Shown here: positions 8,302 to 16,677 of the stretch, piece by piece
How positions within the stretch are numbered: position 1 is the stretch's first letter
Layout: each line of letters opens with the position of its first letter
Source: DATMFV01 sp964651005
GTDB lineage: Bacteria > Verrucomicrobiota > Verrucomicrobiia > Chthoniobacterales > Chthoniobacteraceae
Direction of reading: 5' to 3'
NCBI GenBank assembly: GCA_964651005.1
Contig: CAZYVL010000008.1
Span: forward strand, 1 to 42,299
Length of the DNA: 42,299 nt
The notes under the pieces: model-generated
The model's database searches: none
What the model was told of the DNA's origin: nothing
What the model saw: only the letters and a program-made list of their open reading frames with translations
Program-made: the position numbers and the translations under genes

Positions 8302-9453
8302 TTAAAAGTGTTCGCAAGACCGCTCGAGGATTGCCGCCACCCGCCGGGCCGCACTGTCGTGGCCTTCGGGGTTTTCCTGGTCGCCATCGGTGTCATCAGC
8401 ACCCTCGTCGCTCTGGCCGAGGCTGCGGCACCGTTGCCCCATCGTGGCAAGCCGTTCGGGAGCGCCGATCAGGTCACGAAGCGCCGCCGCGAGCGTCTCG
8501 CCGGTTGCGGCGGCCTCTTTCAATAGCGTGGCGGCCCCCGCCCGCGCAAATATTTCCGCGTTCAATTGCTGGTGATTTTCCGCCGCGTGGGGGTAGGGGA
8601 TCAGCACGGAAGGGAGGCCGAAGTGGGCGATCTCCGCCAGGCTCGCCGCGCCCGAGCGCGCTACGGCGAGATCCGCCGCGCTGTAGGCGGCTTCCATCGC
8701 GTGGCAGAAGGGGGCGACGTGCGCCGGGATGCCCGCTTCGGCATAGGCCGCCCTGGTCTCCGCGCCGCCGTCCGCCTGCGGGCCGGTGAGGTGGAGGAAC
8801 TGGCACGCCGTCTCCTTCAGCAGCGGGAGCGCCGCGCGTACGGCATCGTTGATCCCCCTGGCCCCCTGGCTCCCGCCCATGACGAGAACCGTGAAGCGCC
8901 CCGGCTCCAGCCCGAAGCTCTCCAGCGCCCGGTCGCGCGGCACCCGCCGCGCCAGCGAACGGCGGATCGGCGTCCCCGTCACCTCGCATTTCCCGGCAGG
9001 GAAGAAGCGGCGGCACTCCGCGAAGCCGAGAAGCACCCGCGTCGCCAGCCGCGCGTTGAGCCGGTTCGCCTTGCCGGGGATGGCGTTGGATTCGTGAATA
9101 AACGTCGGGATGCGCCGCAGTTTTCCCGCGAGGATCGGCGCGGTGGAGGTAAAGCCGCCCATGCCGAGCACGGCGTCCGGCTTGAAATCGGCGAAAATCT
9201 TCCGGCACGGCGAGAGACTGGCGTTGAAGCGGCGCAGGAAGGTGAAGAGCGCGGGGGAGAGAAGACGCGGCATCCCGACGCCCGGCAGCGTTTCGAACCG
9301 GAAATCGGTCCGCCCCCGGGTGGCAAGGGCGTCCACCTCTTTTTCGGAGATGAAGATGAGCACCTCATGGCCGCGCTCGCGGAGCACTTCGCCCACGGCC
9401 AATGCCGGGAAGAGGTGTCCGCCGGTTCCCCCGCCTGCGATGGCAATTCTCAT
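8302..9453 (-). CDS. murG: UDP-GlcNAc:lipid I N-acetylglucosaminyltransferase MurG
   Basis: Peripheral inner-membrane GT28 enzyme that adds GlcNAc to lipid I, making lipid II. The 383 residues begin with AGGGTGGHLFPALA (6-19), the Gly-rich loop that defines MurG. VLGMGGF and FIHESNAIPGKANR are typical of the N-domain. VMGGSQGARGIN and RSGAASLAEIAHFGLPSVLIPYP form the C-domain UDP-GlcNAc site. The start (ATG 9451-9453) lies two bases after the ftsW stop and begins exactly at the fold. The frame stays open far upstream, but that part only mirrors ftsW. Residues about 345-370 contain an unusually acidic stretch (SDEGADDTDGDQ) near the C-terminus that is not a MurG hallmark. Confidence 0.95.
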   Translation of the reverse strand: MRIAIAGGGTGGHLFPALAVGEVLRERGHEVLIFISEKEVDALATRGRTDFRFETLPGVGMPRLLSPALFTFLRRFNASLSPCRKIFADFKPDAVLGMGGFTSTAPILAGKLRRIPTFIHESNAIPGKANRLNARLATRVLLGFAECRRFFPAGKCEVTGTPIRRSLARRVPRDRALESFGLEPGRFTVLVMGGSQGARGINDAVRAALPLLKETACQFLHLTGPQADGGAETRAAYAEAGIPAHVAPFCHAMEAAYSAADLAVARSGAASLAEIAHFGLPSVLIPYPHAAENHQQLNAEIFARAGAATLLKEAAATGETLAAALRDLIGAPERLATMGQRCRSLGQSDEGADDTDGDQENPEGHDSAARRVAAILERSCEHF

Positions 9454-9455
9454 GG

Positions 9456-10589
9456 TCAGATTCTCGGGGTTGGCCGCAGCGGGAGGTGCACCGCCGTGTT
9501 GACGGTGTGGTCGCTGTTGCCCTGCCGGTAGATGTTGATGAGGATGCCCGTGGCGAGCATCGAAAAGAGGAGGCTCGACCCGCCGTAGCTGATGAACGGC
9601 AGCGCGATCCCCTTGTTGGGCAGGAGCGCCGTCGTCACGCCGATATTCAGCGCGGCCTGGATGCCGATCATCGTGACCAGGGCGAAGCTGAAGAGCGAGC
9701 CGAAGCGGTCGCGCGCGTTCATGGCGATCGCGATGCCGCAGACAAGCATCGCGGTGTAGCAAAAGACGATCAGCAGCGTGAAGAGGAGGCCAAGCTCCTC
9801 GCCGATCACCGGAAAGATGAAGTCGGTATGCGCGAAGGGGAGGTACTGCATTTTCTGGCGTCCGTTGCCGAGGCCCAGCCCCCAGATGCCGCCCGAGGCG
9901 AGCGCGATCAACCCCTGGATCTGCTGGTAGCCCGAGGTGCTCTCGTGCTGCTGGAGGTTCATGAAGCCGATGAGCCGGTCGAGGCGTTGCGGCATGTTCA
10001 CGGCGATAAAGGCCAGCCCGGAGAGCCCCCCGCACGCCAGCAGCAGGAGGTTGAGAAGCCGCGTCCCGGCGACGAACATCGTCGCCAGCGCCGTCGCGCC
10101 GATGAGCGCGGTCGTCCCGAGATCGACCTCGACGGCGATCAGCGCCATCAGGATGCCGACGATGGCCAGCGGCATGAGAAAGCCGTCCACAAACCGCCTG
10201 GCTGCCTCGCCCGGGCGCTGCGCGAACCACGCCGCGAGAAACGCCATGGAGGCGACCTTCGCCACCTCGGAAGGCTGGAACGAGAACCCCGCGAGCCGGA
10301 TCCACCGCCGCGCGCCGTTGATCTCCGGGAAGAAAAAGCAGGACACCAGCAGCAGCGCCGCCACGACGAAGAGCAGCTTCCAGTATTTCTGCCAGAGGTG
10401 GTAGTCGGTGCAGGCGGCGATGAGACACGCCACGCTCCCCATCCCGAGCCAGAGCGCCTGCCGCTGGATGAAGTAGTACGGGTTCCCGTGCGCGTCCATC
10501 GCGAAGGCGCCGGTGCTAAAGAGCATCACGATGCCAAGCACCAGCATGATGACAATGGAGAGGATAAAGCCGATGAAGGTCTTTCTCAT
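9456..10589 (-). CDS. ftsW: SEDS-family peptidoglycan glycosyltransferase FtsW
   Basis: Polytopic inner-membrane glycosyltransferase that polymerises lipid II at the septum with its partner transpeptidase FtsI. The 377 residues are mostly hydrophobic, with about ten membrane helices. Diagnostic stretches are NGARRWIRL followed by FQPSEVAK, VEVDLGTT (with the catalytic Asp of the SEDS family), GYQQIQGLIALASGG, and near the end PNKGIALPFISYGGSSLL. Position inside the dcw cluster, immediately before murG, favours FtsW over the elongation paralogue RodA. The start ATG leads straight into the first membrane helix. The LysM gene lies 60 bases upstream. Confidence 0.93.
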   Translation of the reverse strand: MRKTFIGFILSIVIMLVLGIVMLFSTGAFAMDAHGNPYYFIQRQALWLGMGSVACLIAACTDYHLWQKYWKLLFVVAALLLVSCFFFPEINGARRWIRLAGFSFQPSEVAKVASMAFLAAWFAQRPGEAARRFVDGFLMPLAIVGILMALIAVEVDLGTTALIGATALATMFVAGTRLLNLLLLACGGLSGLAFIAVNMPQRLDRLIGFMNLQQHESTSGYQQIQGLIALASGGIWGLGLGNGRQKMQYLPFAHTDFIFPVIGEELGLLFTLLIVFCYTAMLVCGIAIAMNARDRFGSLFSFALVTMIGIQAALNIGVTTALLPNKGIALPFISYGGSSLLFSMLATGILINIYRQGNSDHTVNTAVHLPLRPTPRI

Positions 10590-10649
10590 GTCCGTGGATC
10601 GCGCGCTTGCGGCGGCGGAGGGCGGCTGGCGCGCTTCCGTCGCTGGTTT

Positions 10650-11159
10650 TTAACGGCCCGGTTCGACGGAGGCGGGAATGTGCAGCTTCTGGCCGACCCA
10701 GAGCTTCCTCGGGTCTTCGATCTTGTTGAGCATCAGCAGGGCTTCGGAGTCCACGCCGTATTTCTTGGCGATGGTCACCGGGTTCTCCCCCCTGAGGACG
10801 ACATGGATCTCCCCGGAATCGCGCAGTGCTTCCGCCACCGGGGCGGCGTTGGAAGCCGGGGCCACCTGTGAGGAAGCCTGCGCTGCGGCGCGGCGCGGCG
10901 TGTGCGTGGAGACGACGGGCGCGGGCGCATCGGCCTGCTCCTGCGCTGCCGGGGCTGTTGGGGAGGCATGGCGCACCTTCACCTTTTCGAAGGTGATGAT
11001 GCCGCCGATGGCGGCGAGATGCAGCAGCACGACCACGATGAAGGCGCTGGAGAGGCGCATCGTCGGTTCGTCGTCCTCCCTTGCCGCGCGCGAAGCGGAC
11101 GTGCGGCGGACGGCGGTGGCACGGAGTTTCCTTTTTGGGATCATCTGACGCAGTTTCAT
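10650..11159 (-). CDS. membrane-anchored LysM-domain protein inside the dcw cluster
   Basis: A 169-residue protein with three parts: a very basic cytoplasmic N-terminus (1-33), one membrane helix (about 36-56, SSAFIVVVLLHLAAIGGII), and an Ala/Pro-rich periplasmic linker (60-115) ending in one LysM domain (118-161). The LysM part reads IHVVLRGENPVTIAKKYGVDSE and continues to LWVGQKLHIP, shown here split at residue 140. LysM domains bind the glycan backbone of peptidoglycan, so the protein probably links the inner membrane to the wall at the division site. That role is inferred from domain and context only. The start was placed at ATG 11157-11159; an upstream ATG at 11216 is possible. It sits between murD and ftsW, which is not a standard dcw position in model bacteria. 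Confidence 0.85.
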   Translation of the reverse strand: MKLRQMIPKRKLRATAVRRTSASRAAREDDEPTMRLSSAFIVVVLLHLAAIGGIITFEKVKVRHASPTAPAAQEQADAPAPVVSTHTPRRAAAQASSQVAPASNAAPVAEALRDSGEIHVVLRGENPVTIAKKYGVDSEALLMLNKIEDPRKLWVGQKLHIPASVEPGR

Positions 11160-11288
11160 AGAGTGCTGGGGTGTTGGAAACGCGCAATCGACCGCTCCCG
11201 GCCCGTGGCGGGCCATTCCCGGGGATTCTGTGCGGGGTTCTTTGCGGGATTCTGTGCGGATCGCATTGGCGTTTGGGGTTATCGGCTA

Positions 11289-12623
11289 TCAGAGGGATTG
11301 CACGAGTTGGCGGAACTGGTTGCCCCGGTCGGCGTAGCTTTTGAACATGTCGAAGGAGGAGGTCCCCGGGGAGAGGAGCACCACGTCGCCCTGCACGGCG
11401 TTTTCGCGCGCGAGTTGCACGGCATCGGCGAGCGACGCGGCGCGCAGGCAGTCCACCTGCGGCTCCCAGGCGTCGGCGATCCGCCCGGCCATCTCGCCGA
11501 TGAGGATGGCGCAGCGCGCGTGCGCGAGGACCAGCCCGAGGAGCGTGTCGAACTCGAACCCCTTGTCCTTGCCCCCCGCGATCAGGACGACCGGGCGGCT
11601 TTGCGAAAGGAGCGCCTTTTCCAGCGCGTCGAGGTTCGTCGCCTTGGAGTCGTTGATGTATTCAACGCCGTCGAGCGTGCGGACCGTTTCGCAGCGGTGC
11701 GGCAGCGGCTCGTACGTGGCGAGCGCGCGGGCCATCGGCTCGAACTCCAGTCCCTTCGCCACACCGACACCGAGCGCGGCCATCAGGTTCTCGGCGTTGT
11801 GCAGCCCGCGCAGCCGCGTCTGCTCCAGGCGCAGGACCGGCTGGCCGTGGAAATGGATCACCCCGTCGCGCAGGTCGAAGTCGCCGCCCTGTTCCCAGGC
11901 GCTGAAGGTGAGCGTGCGCGCTTTGAGAGGGGGGAGGCGGCTGCCGTACCGGACGACGGCGAAGTCCTCCTCCCGCTGGTTTTCGAAAATCCGCAGCTTC
12001 GCCTGGTAATACTCGTCCATCGAGCGGTAGCGGTCGAGGTGGTCGGCCTCGAAGTTGAGCCAGACGGCCACCTCGGGGCGGAAAGCGACAATCGCCTCCA
12101 GCTGGAAGGAGCTGACCTCCAGGGTCATCACGTCGAGATCGCGGCTCTGCTCCACGCGCGCGGCAAATGCCGGGCCGATGTTCCCCGCCGCCAGCGTGCG
12201 AAGGCCGCAGGCGTTGAACATCCGCTCCACGAGCTGGGTTGTGGTGGTCTTGCCGTTAGTGCCGGTGATGGCGACGACCGGGCAGGCGCAGAGCGTCCAG
12301 GAAAGCTCCAGCTCGCCGATCAGCGGCTTGCCCGGGTTCGCGGCCTGGAAGGCTTGCACGAGCGGCGTGGCGGGGTCGATCCCCGGGCTGAGAACGCCGA
12401 GGGCGTAGCCGCCGTTGCACCCCGTCTCCGCGTCGGCTCCGAGGTGAACCCGCGCCCCGGCGGCGCGCAGGGCTTCCGCCGTGGTGTGCAGCGCCTCGCC
12501 CTCGCCGCTGTCGAGCGCCGTGACCCGCGCGCCGTGGGCCAGCAGCAGGCGCGCCGCCGCCTGGCCGCTCGTACCGAGACCGAGCACCGCGACAGATTGG
12601 AAAGCGTAGGAAGAGGTGGGCAT
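11289..12623 (-). CDS. murD: UDP-MurNAc-L-Ala--D-Glu ligase MurD
   Basis: Cytoplasmic Mur ligase that adds D-glutamate to UDP-MurNAc-L-Ala. The 444 residues start with a nucleotide-binding-like VAVLGLGTSG (11-20) for the UDP substrate. The ATP P-loop is GTNGKTTT (121-128), and the C-terminal domain includes YINDSKATN and LIAGGKDKGFEFD. NDSKATN is typical of MurD. The start ATG (12621-12623) shares one base with the mraY stop (TAATG), which was used to choose it over a longer upstream frame that lies inside mraY. A 129-base stretch separates its stop from the LysM gene start. Confidence 0.95.
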   Translation of the reverse strand: MPTSSYAFQSVAVLGLGTSGQAAARLLLAHGARVTALDSGEGEALHTTAEALRAAGARVHLGADAETGCNGGYALGVLSPGIDPATPLVQAFQAANPGKPLIGELELSWTLCACPVVAITGTNGKTTTTQLVERMFNACGLRTLAAGNIGPAFAARVEQSRDLDVMTLEVSSFQLEAIVAFRPEVAVWLNFEADHLDRYRSMDEYYQAKLRIFENQREEDFAVVRYGSRLPPLKARTLTFSAWEQGGDFDLRDGVIHFHGQPVLRLEQTRLRGLHNAENLMAALGVGVAKGLEFEPMARALATYEPLPHRCETVRTLDGVEYINDSKATNLDALEKALLSQSRPVVLIAGGKDKGFEFDTLLGLVLAHARCAILIGEMAGRIADAWEPQVDCLRAASLADAVQLARENAVQGDVVLLSPGTSSFDMFKSYADRGNQFRQLVQSL

Positions 12624-13723
12624 TAGCGGAGTTTGAGCGTCGCCAGCCCGAGGCAGGCGAACATGAGCGAGAGAATCCAGAAGCGGACGATGACGGTGTT
12701 CTCCTTCCACCCCATCAGCTCGAAGTGGTGGTGAATGGGTGACATGCGCAGGATCCGCTTGCCGGTCAGCTTGAAGCTGAGCACCTGGAGGATCACCGAG
12801 AGCGCCTCGATGACGAAGATGCCGCCGACGACGAGCAGCAGCAGCTCCTGCTTCGTGCAGATGGCGACCACGCCGAGCACCCCGCCGATGGCGAGCGCGC
12901 CGGTGTCGCCCATGAAGACGCGTGCCGGGTGGCAGTTGAACCAGAGGAAGCCCATCCCCGCGCCGACCAGCGCCATGCAGAGCACCGTCAGTTCGCCCGC
13001 CTGCGCGTAGAAGGGGATCTGGAGGTAGGTGGCGATCTTGGCGTTCCCCGCCGCGTAGGCGAGCAGCGCGTAGGCGAACGCGGAGGTGATCGTGCAGCCG
13101 GTGGCGAGGCCGTCGAGGCCGTCCGTCAGGTTCACGGCGTTGGAGGTGCCGACGACGACGAGCGCGTAGAAGAGAAACGTGAACCAGCCGAGGTTGGCGA
13201 TCAACGGCTCCTTGTAAAACGGGACGAAGAGTTCGCGCGCCTGCACCTGTAACGCCGGGTTGAGCAGGAAAAAGAGCGTCACGATCCCCGCGAGCGTGAA
13301 CTGCGCCACCAGCTTGAGCCGCCCCGGGAGGCCGTCGGATTTCTTTTTCGCGACCTTCAGGTAGTCATCCAGAAACCCGACGCCGCCGAGCCAGAGCATG
13401 GAGAAGAGCGCCAGCCAGACGAACTGGTTGTCGGATCGCGCCCAGAGCACCGTGGAGACCGTGACCGCGCCGAGCAGGAGCACGCCGCCCATCGTCGGCG
13501 TGCCGCGCTTGCCGCCGTGCAGTTCGGCGAGCTTGTGCACCTCTTCCTTGGTGCGAATCGGCTGGCCGACCTTGAGCGAGATCAGCTTGCGGATGACGAC
13601 GTTGCCGAAGATGAGGCAGAGCAGAAAGGCGGTCATCGCGGCCCCGAGCGACCGGAACGTGATGTAGCGGAAGACGTTGAGGCCGTCGAAATGGCCGCTG
13701 AGGGTGTGGAGGTAATAAAGCAC
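12623..13723 (-). CDS. mraY: phospho-MurNAc-pentapeptide translocase MraY
   Basis: Integral membrane enzyme that transfers phospho-MurNAc-pentapeptide to undecaprenyl phosphate, forming lipid I. The 366 residues have about ten membrane helices. All main active-site blocks are present: GGVGFLDDYLKV (the Asp-Asp pair), NAVNLTDGLDGLA, NCHPARVFMGDTGALAIGG and RMSPIHHHFELMGW. KRGTPTMGG in the first cytoplasmic loop is also typical. The length is usual for the family. It starts 9 bases after the murF stop and its TAA overlaps the murD ATG by one base. Confidence 0.97.
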   Translation of the reverse strand: MLYYLHTLSGHFDGLNVFRYITFRSLGAAMTAFLLCLIFGNVVIRKLISLKVGQPIRTKEEVHKLAELHGGKRGTPTMGGVLLLGAVTVSTVLWARSDNQFVWLALFSMLWLGGVGFLDDYLKVAKKKSDGLPGRLKLVAQFTLAGIVTLFFLLNPALQVQARELFVPFYKEPLIANLGWFTFLFYALVVVGTSNAVNLTDGLDGLATGCTITSAFAYALLAYAAGNAKIATYLQIPFYAQAGELTVLCMALVGAGMGFLWFNCHPARVFMGDTGALAIGGVLGVVAICTKQELLLLVVGGIFVIEALSVILQVLSFKLTGKRILRMSPIHHHFELMGWKENTVIVRFWILSLMFACLGLATLKLR

Positions 13724-13732
13724 GCGAAAGGA

Positions 13733-15151
13733 TCAGGAAGCGGGTTGCGGATTGCGCTGGCTGGAGAAAGCCGGGTGTTCGAGCACCCGCTCCATGCGGG
13801 CCGCGCGGCTCCCCTTGAGGAGCACAAGGTCGCCGGGGTGCGCGAGGCTGGCAAGCAGTTCGGCGGCCGCCGTCGTGTCGGCGACGTGATGGATTGCCCC
13901 CGTGGTCCCAAGGCCCGCCGCGCGCGCGGCCTCCGCGATCCAGCGCGCTTCCGCGCCCACGGCGATGAGCGTATCGAGCTTCGCCTCCGCGGCGGCCTCG
14001 CCGACGGCGCGGTGTCCCGCCTCGGCTTCCGCGCCGAGTTCGCCCATGCGCCCGAGCACCGCCAGGCGTGCTCCCGTGGTGGGGAGCGCCGCCAGCGTCC
14101 GGAGGGCGGCGCGCATCGAGTCGGGGTTGGCGTTGTAGCTGTCGTCCAGAAAATGAATCCCGCCGAGGGTTCGGCGCTCCAGCCGCCCCGCCGTCAGGCG
14201 GCACGCGGCAAGCGCCGCCGCCCCTTCCGCCAGCGTGACGCCGAACGCCCGCCCGGCTGCGAGCGCCAGCAGCGCGTTTTCAACCATGTGCGCGCCGGGG
14301 ACCGGCAGATCCACCTCGGCCTCCTCCCCCTCCGCGATCACGCGGAAGCGGGTGCCGCCGAAGTGGGTGATGATCGCCTCCGCGCGCACGGCGGCCTGTT
14401 TCTCTTCGCCGAGGGCGACGAGCACCGTCTTCGCGCGGCTGCGGGCCGCGATGGCGGCGCTGAAGTCGTCATCGGCCTTGAGCAGCAGCGTCCCGCCCGG
14501 CGGGAGCGCCTCGGCGAGCATCCCTTTTTCCTGCGCGATGGCGGCGCGGCTGCCGAGAAACTCGATGTGCGCCACGCCGATGTTGGTGATGATTGCGGCC
14601 TCCGGCGCGGCGATGGCGGCGAGCGGCGCGATCTCGCCCGCGTGGTTCATCCCCATTTCGAGAACGCCGACCGCGTCCTCGCGCCCCGCGCGCAGGATCG
14701 TGAGCGGGAGGCCGATGTGGTTGTTGAAATTCCCCTCCGTCTTGAGCACGCGGTACTTCGCCCCGAGCACGGCGGCGGCGAAATCCTTGGTGCTCGTCTT
14801 GCCGCTGCTCCCGGTGACGCCGAGGACGCGCAGCGGCAGCGAGGCGCGGTAGGCGGTCGCGATGGCCTGGAGAGCAGCAAGGGAATCCTCCACGCGGATC
14901 AACCCGAACTCCCCGGGCAGCCCCGCTGTGTCGAAGCCGGTGCTGACAAGTGCCCCGGCGGCGCCGAGCGCGGCGGCCTGCGCGACAAAGGCGTGGCCGT
15001 CGAAGTTCTCCCCCCGCAGCGCGACGAAGAAATCGCCGGGCTGGAGCGCGCGCGAGTCGGTGGCGACGCGCGTGATCGCGCGGGCCGGGTCGCCCTGCAT
15101 CAGCGTGCCGCCCGCCCAGCGGGCCAAGGTTTGGAAGGAGGTGGAATCCAT
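13733..15151 (-). CDS. murF: UDP-MurNAc-tripeptide--D-Ala-D-Ala ligase MurF
   Basis: Mur ligase that adds the D-Ala-D-Ala dipeptide made by Ddl. The 472 residues contain the N-terminal DSRALQPGDFFVALRGENFDGH block (split here as DSRALQPGDFF and VALRGENFDGH), the P-loop GSSGKTST (114-121), ITNIGVAHIEFLGS in the central domain, and DDSYNANPDSMRAAL, a MurF hallmark. The start (ATG 15149-15151) was placed at MDSTSFQTLARW, 19 bases after the murE stop, because the extra N-terminal codons of the longer frame lie inside murE. The C-terminal part ends LLKGSRAARMERVLE, also typical. Confidence 0.95.
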   Translation of the reverse strand: MDSTSFQTLARWAGGTLMQGDPARAITRVATDSRALQPGDFFVALRGENFDGHAFVAQAAALGAAGALVSTGFDTAGLPGEFGLIRVEDSLAALQAIATAYRASLPLRVLGVTGSSGKTSTKDFAAAVLGAKYRVLKTEGNFNNHIGLPLTILRAGREDAVGVLEMGMNHAGEIAPLAAIAAPEAAIITNIGVAHIEFLGSRAAIAQEKGMLAEALPPGGTLLLKADDDFSAAIAARSRAKTVLVALGEEKQAAVRAEAIITHFGGTRFRVIAEGEEAEVDLPVPGAHMVENALLALAAGRAFGVTLAEGAAALAACRLTAGRLERRTLGGIHFLDDSYNANPDSMRAALRTLAALPTTGARLAVLGRMGELGAEAEAGHRAVGEAAAEAKLDTLIAVGAEARWIAEAARAAGLGTTGAIHHVADTTAAAELLASLAHPGDLVLLKGSRAARMERVLEHPAFSSQRNPQPAS

Positions 15152-15170
15152 GCGTCTGCTCTCTGCTGCT

Positions 15171-16655
15171 CTACTGGTCGAGGTCCACGGGCTTGGCTTC
15201 AACCGCAAGTTTCGCGATGGCGAGATCGTCGAAGGGGATCGTGTGGTCGGCGAACTCCTGATAGGTTTCATGCCCTTTCCCGGCGATGAGCACGATGTCG
15301 CGCGGCTGCGCGAGGGAGATGGCGCGGTAGATCGCCTCGCGGCGGTCGGCCACCACTTCGTGGTTGGAGCCGCGAAAGCCGGTCTCGATCTCGGCGATGA
15401 TCGCCTCCGGTTCTTCCTTGCGCGGGTTATCCGAGGTGATGATGGCCCAGTCCGCCAGCCGCTCCACGGCGGCCGCCATGAGCGGGCGCTTGGCGCGGTC
15501 CCGGTTCCCGCCGCAGCCGAAGACGACGAGCAGGCGGCGCGGCTGGAGGTCGCGCAGTGTTTTCATCACGTTCGTGAGCGCGTCATCGGTGTGGGCGTAA
15601 TCGACGAACACCCGGAACTGCCGTTTCACCGGCACCGGCTGGAGCCGCCCGGGGACGGAGGGGGCATCGGCGAGCGCCTTGACGGCGGTGCGGAGATCGA
15701 CGCCGAGCGACGCCGCCCCGGCAAGCGCGGCGAGCGAGTTGTAGACGTTAAACGCGCCGATGAGCGGCAGCCGGACGAGGTATTTCTTCCCGTTGGCCGC
15801 CAGTTCGTACTGCGTTCCTGAAAAGTCCATCCGCAGATTGCCCGCGCGGAAATCGGCGCGCGCACCCATCCCGTAGGTGAGCGCCTCGTGTCCCGCGCCC
15901 CGGAGCTGCGCGATGAGCGTCTGCCCCCAACGGTCGTCGAGGTTGACGACCGCTTTCCCCTTCTTGTGCTTCTGCTCGAAGAGGCCGGTGAAGAGCTTCG
16001 CCTTCGCTGCGAAGTACGCCTCCATCGTCCGGTGGTAGTCGAGATGGTCCTGCGTCAGATTCGTAAAAACCGCCACGTCGAACTCCGTGTTGCGGATGCG
16101 GTTCTGCTCCAGCGCGTGCGAGGAGACCTCCATGACCGCCGCGCGGCATCCGGCGGAGCGGATCTGGTAGAGCAGTTCCTGGAGGTCGAGCGATTCGGGC
16201 GTGGTATGCTGCGCGGGGAGGATGCGCTCGCCGACTTCGTAGCGCACCGTGCCGATGAGCCCGCTGCGCAGCAGCACCGCCTCGCAAAGATGCTTCATCA
16301 AGAATGCGGTGGTCGTCTTGCCGTTGGTGCCGGTGATCCCGGCGATCTTGAGGCCGAGCGCCGGGTGGCGGTAGAACTCTGCGGCGAGGTCGGCCAGCGC
16401 GTCGCGCGCGTTGGCCACCACGATCTGCGCGGCGCGGCGCGGCGGGGAGGGTTGCTCGCTGACGATGGCGACCGCCCCGCGCTCCACGGCGGCATCAATG
16501 TAGCGGTTGCCGTCGGTCTTCTCCCCGGTCAGGGCGACGAAGAGCGAGTTCTTCTGAGCGCGGCGCGAGTCGTAACAGATCGCGGCGATCTCGCGGTCCG
16601 CGGAGCCGTTGACCGACTTCGTGGCGATTTTGGAAAGAAGAGTCTTGAGTTGCAT
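15171..16655 (-). CDS. murE: UDP-MurNAc-L-Ala-D-Glu--meso-diaminopimelate ligase MurE
   Basis: Mur ligase that adds the third residue of the stem peptide. The 494 residues include CYDSRRAQKNSLFVAL for the UDP site, the P-loop GTNGKTTT (109-116), TNLTQDHLDYH and VDYAHTDDAL. DNPRKEEP (409-416) is the substrate-selectivity motif: its Arg marks meso-diaminopimelate enzymes, while lysine-adding enzymes differ here. The cell wall is therefore predicted to be of the meso-DAP type. It starts 22 bases after the ftsI stop and its stop is 19 bases before murF. Confidence 0.96.
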   Translation of the reverse strand: MQLKTLLSKIATKSVNGSADREIAAICYDSRRAQKNSLFVALTGEKTDGNRYIDAAVERGAVAIVSEQPSPPRRAAQIVVANARDALADLAAEFYRHPALGLKIAGITGTNGKTTTAFLMKHLCEAVLLRSGLIGTVRYEVGERILPAQHTTPESLDLQELLYQIRSAGCRAAVMEVSSHALEQNRIRNTEFDVAVFTNLTQDHLDYHRTMEAYFAAKAKLFTGLFEQKHKKGKAVVNLDDRWGQTLIAQLRGAGHEALTYGMGARADFRAGNLRMDFSGTQYELAANGKKYLVRLPLIGAFNVYNSLAALAGAASLGVDLRTAVKALADAPSVPGRLQPVPVKRQFRVFVDYAHTDDALTNVMKTLRDLQPRRLLVVFGCGGNRDRAKRPLMAAAVERLADWAIITSDNPRKEEPEAIIAEIETGFRGSNHEVVADRREAIYRAISLAQPRDIVLIAGKGHETYQEFADHTIPFDDLAIAKLAVEAKPVDLDQ

Positions 16656-16677
16656 CGGAATTGCCGGGAGCGCGCGT

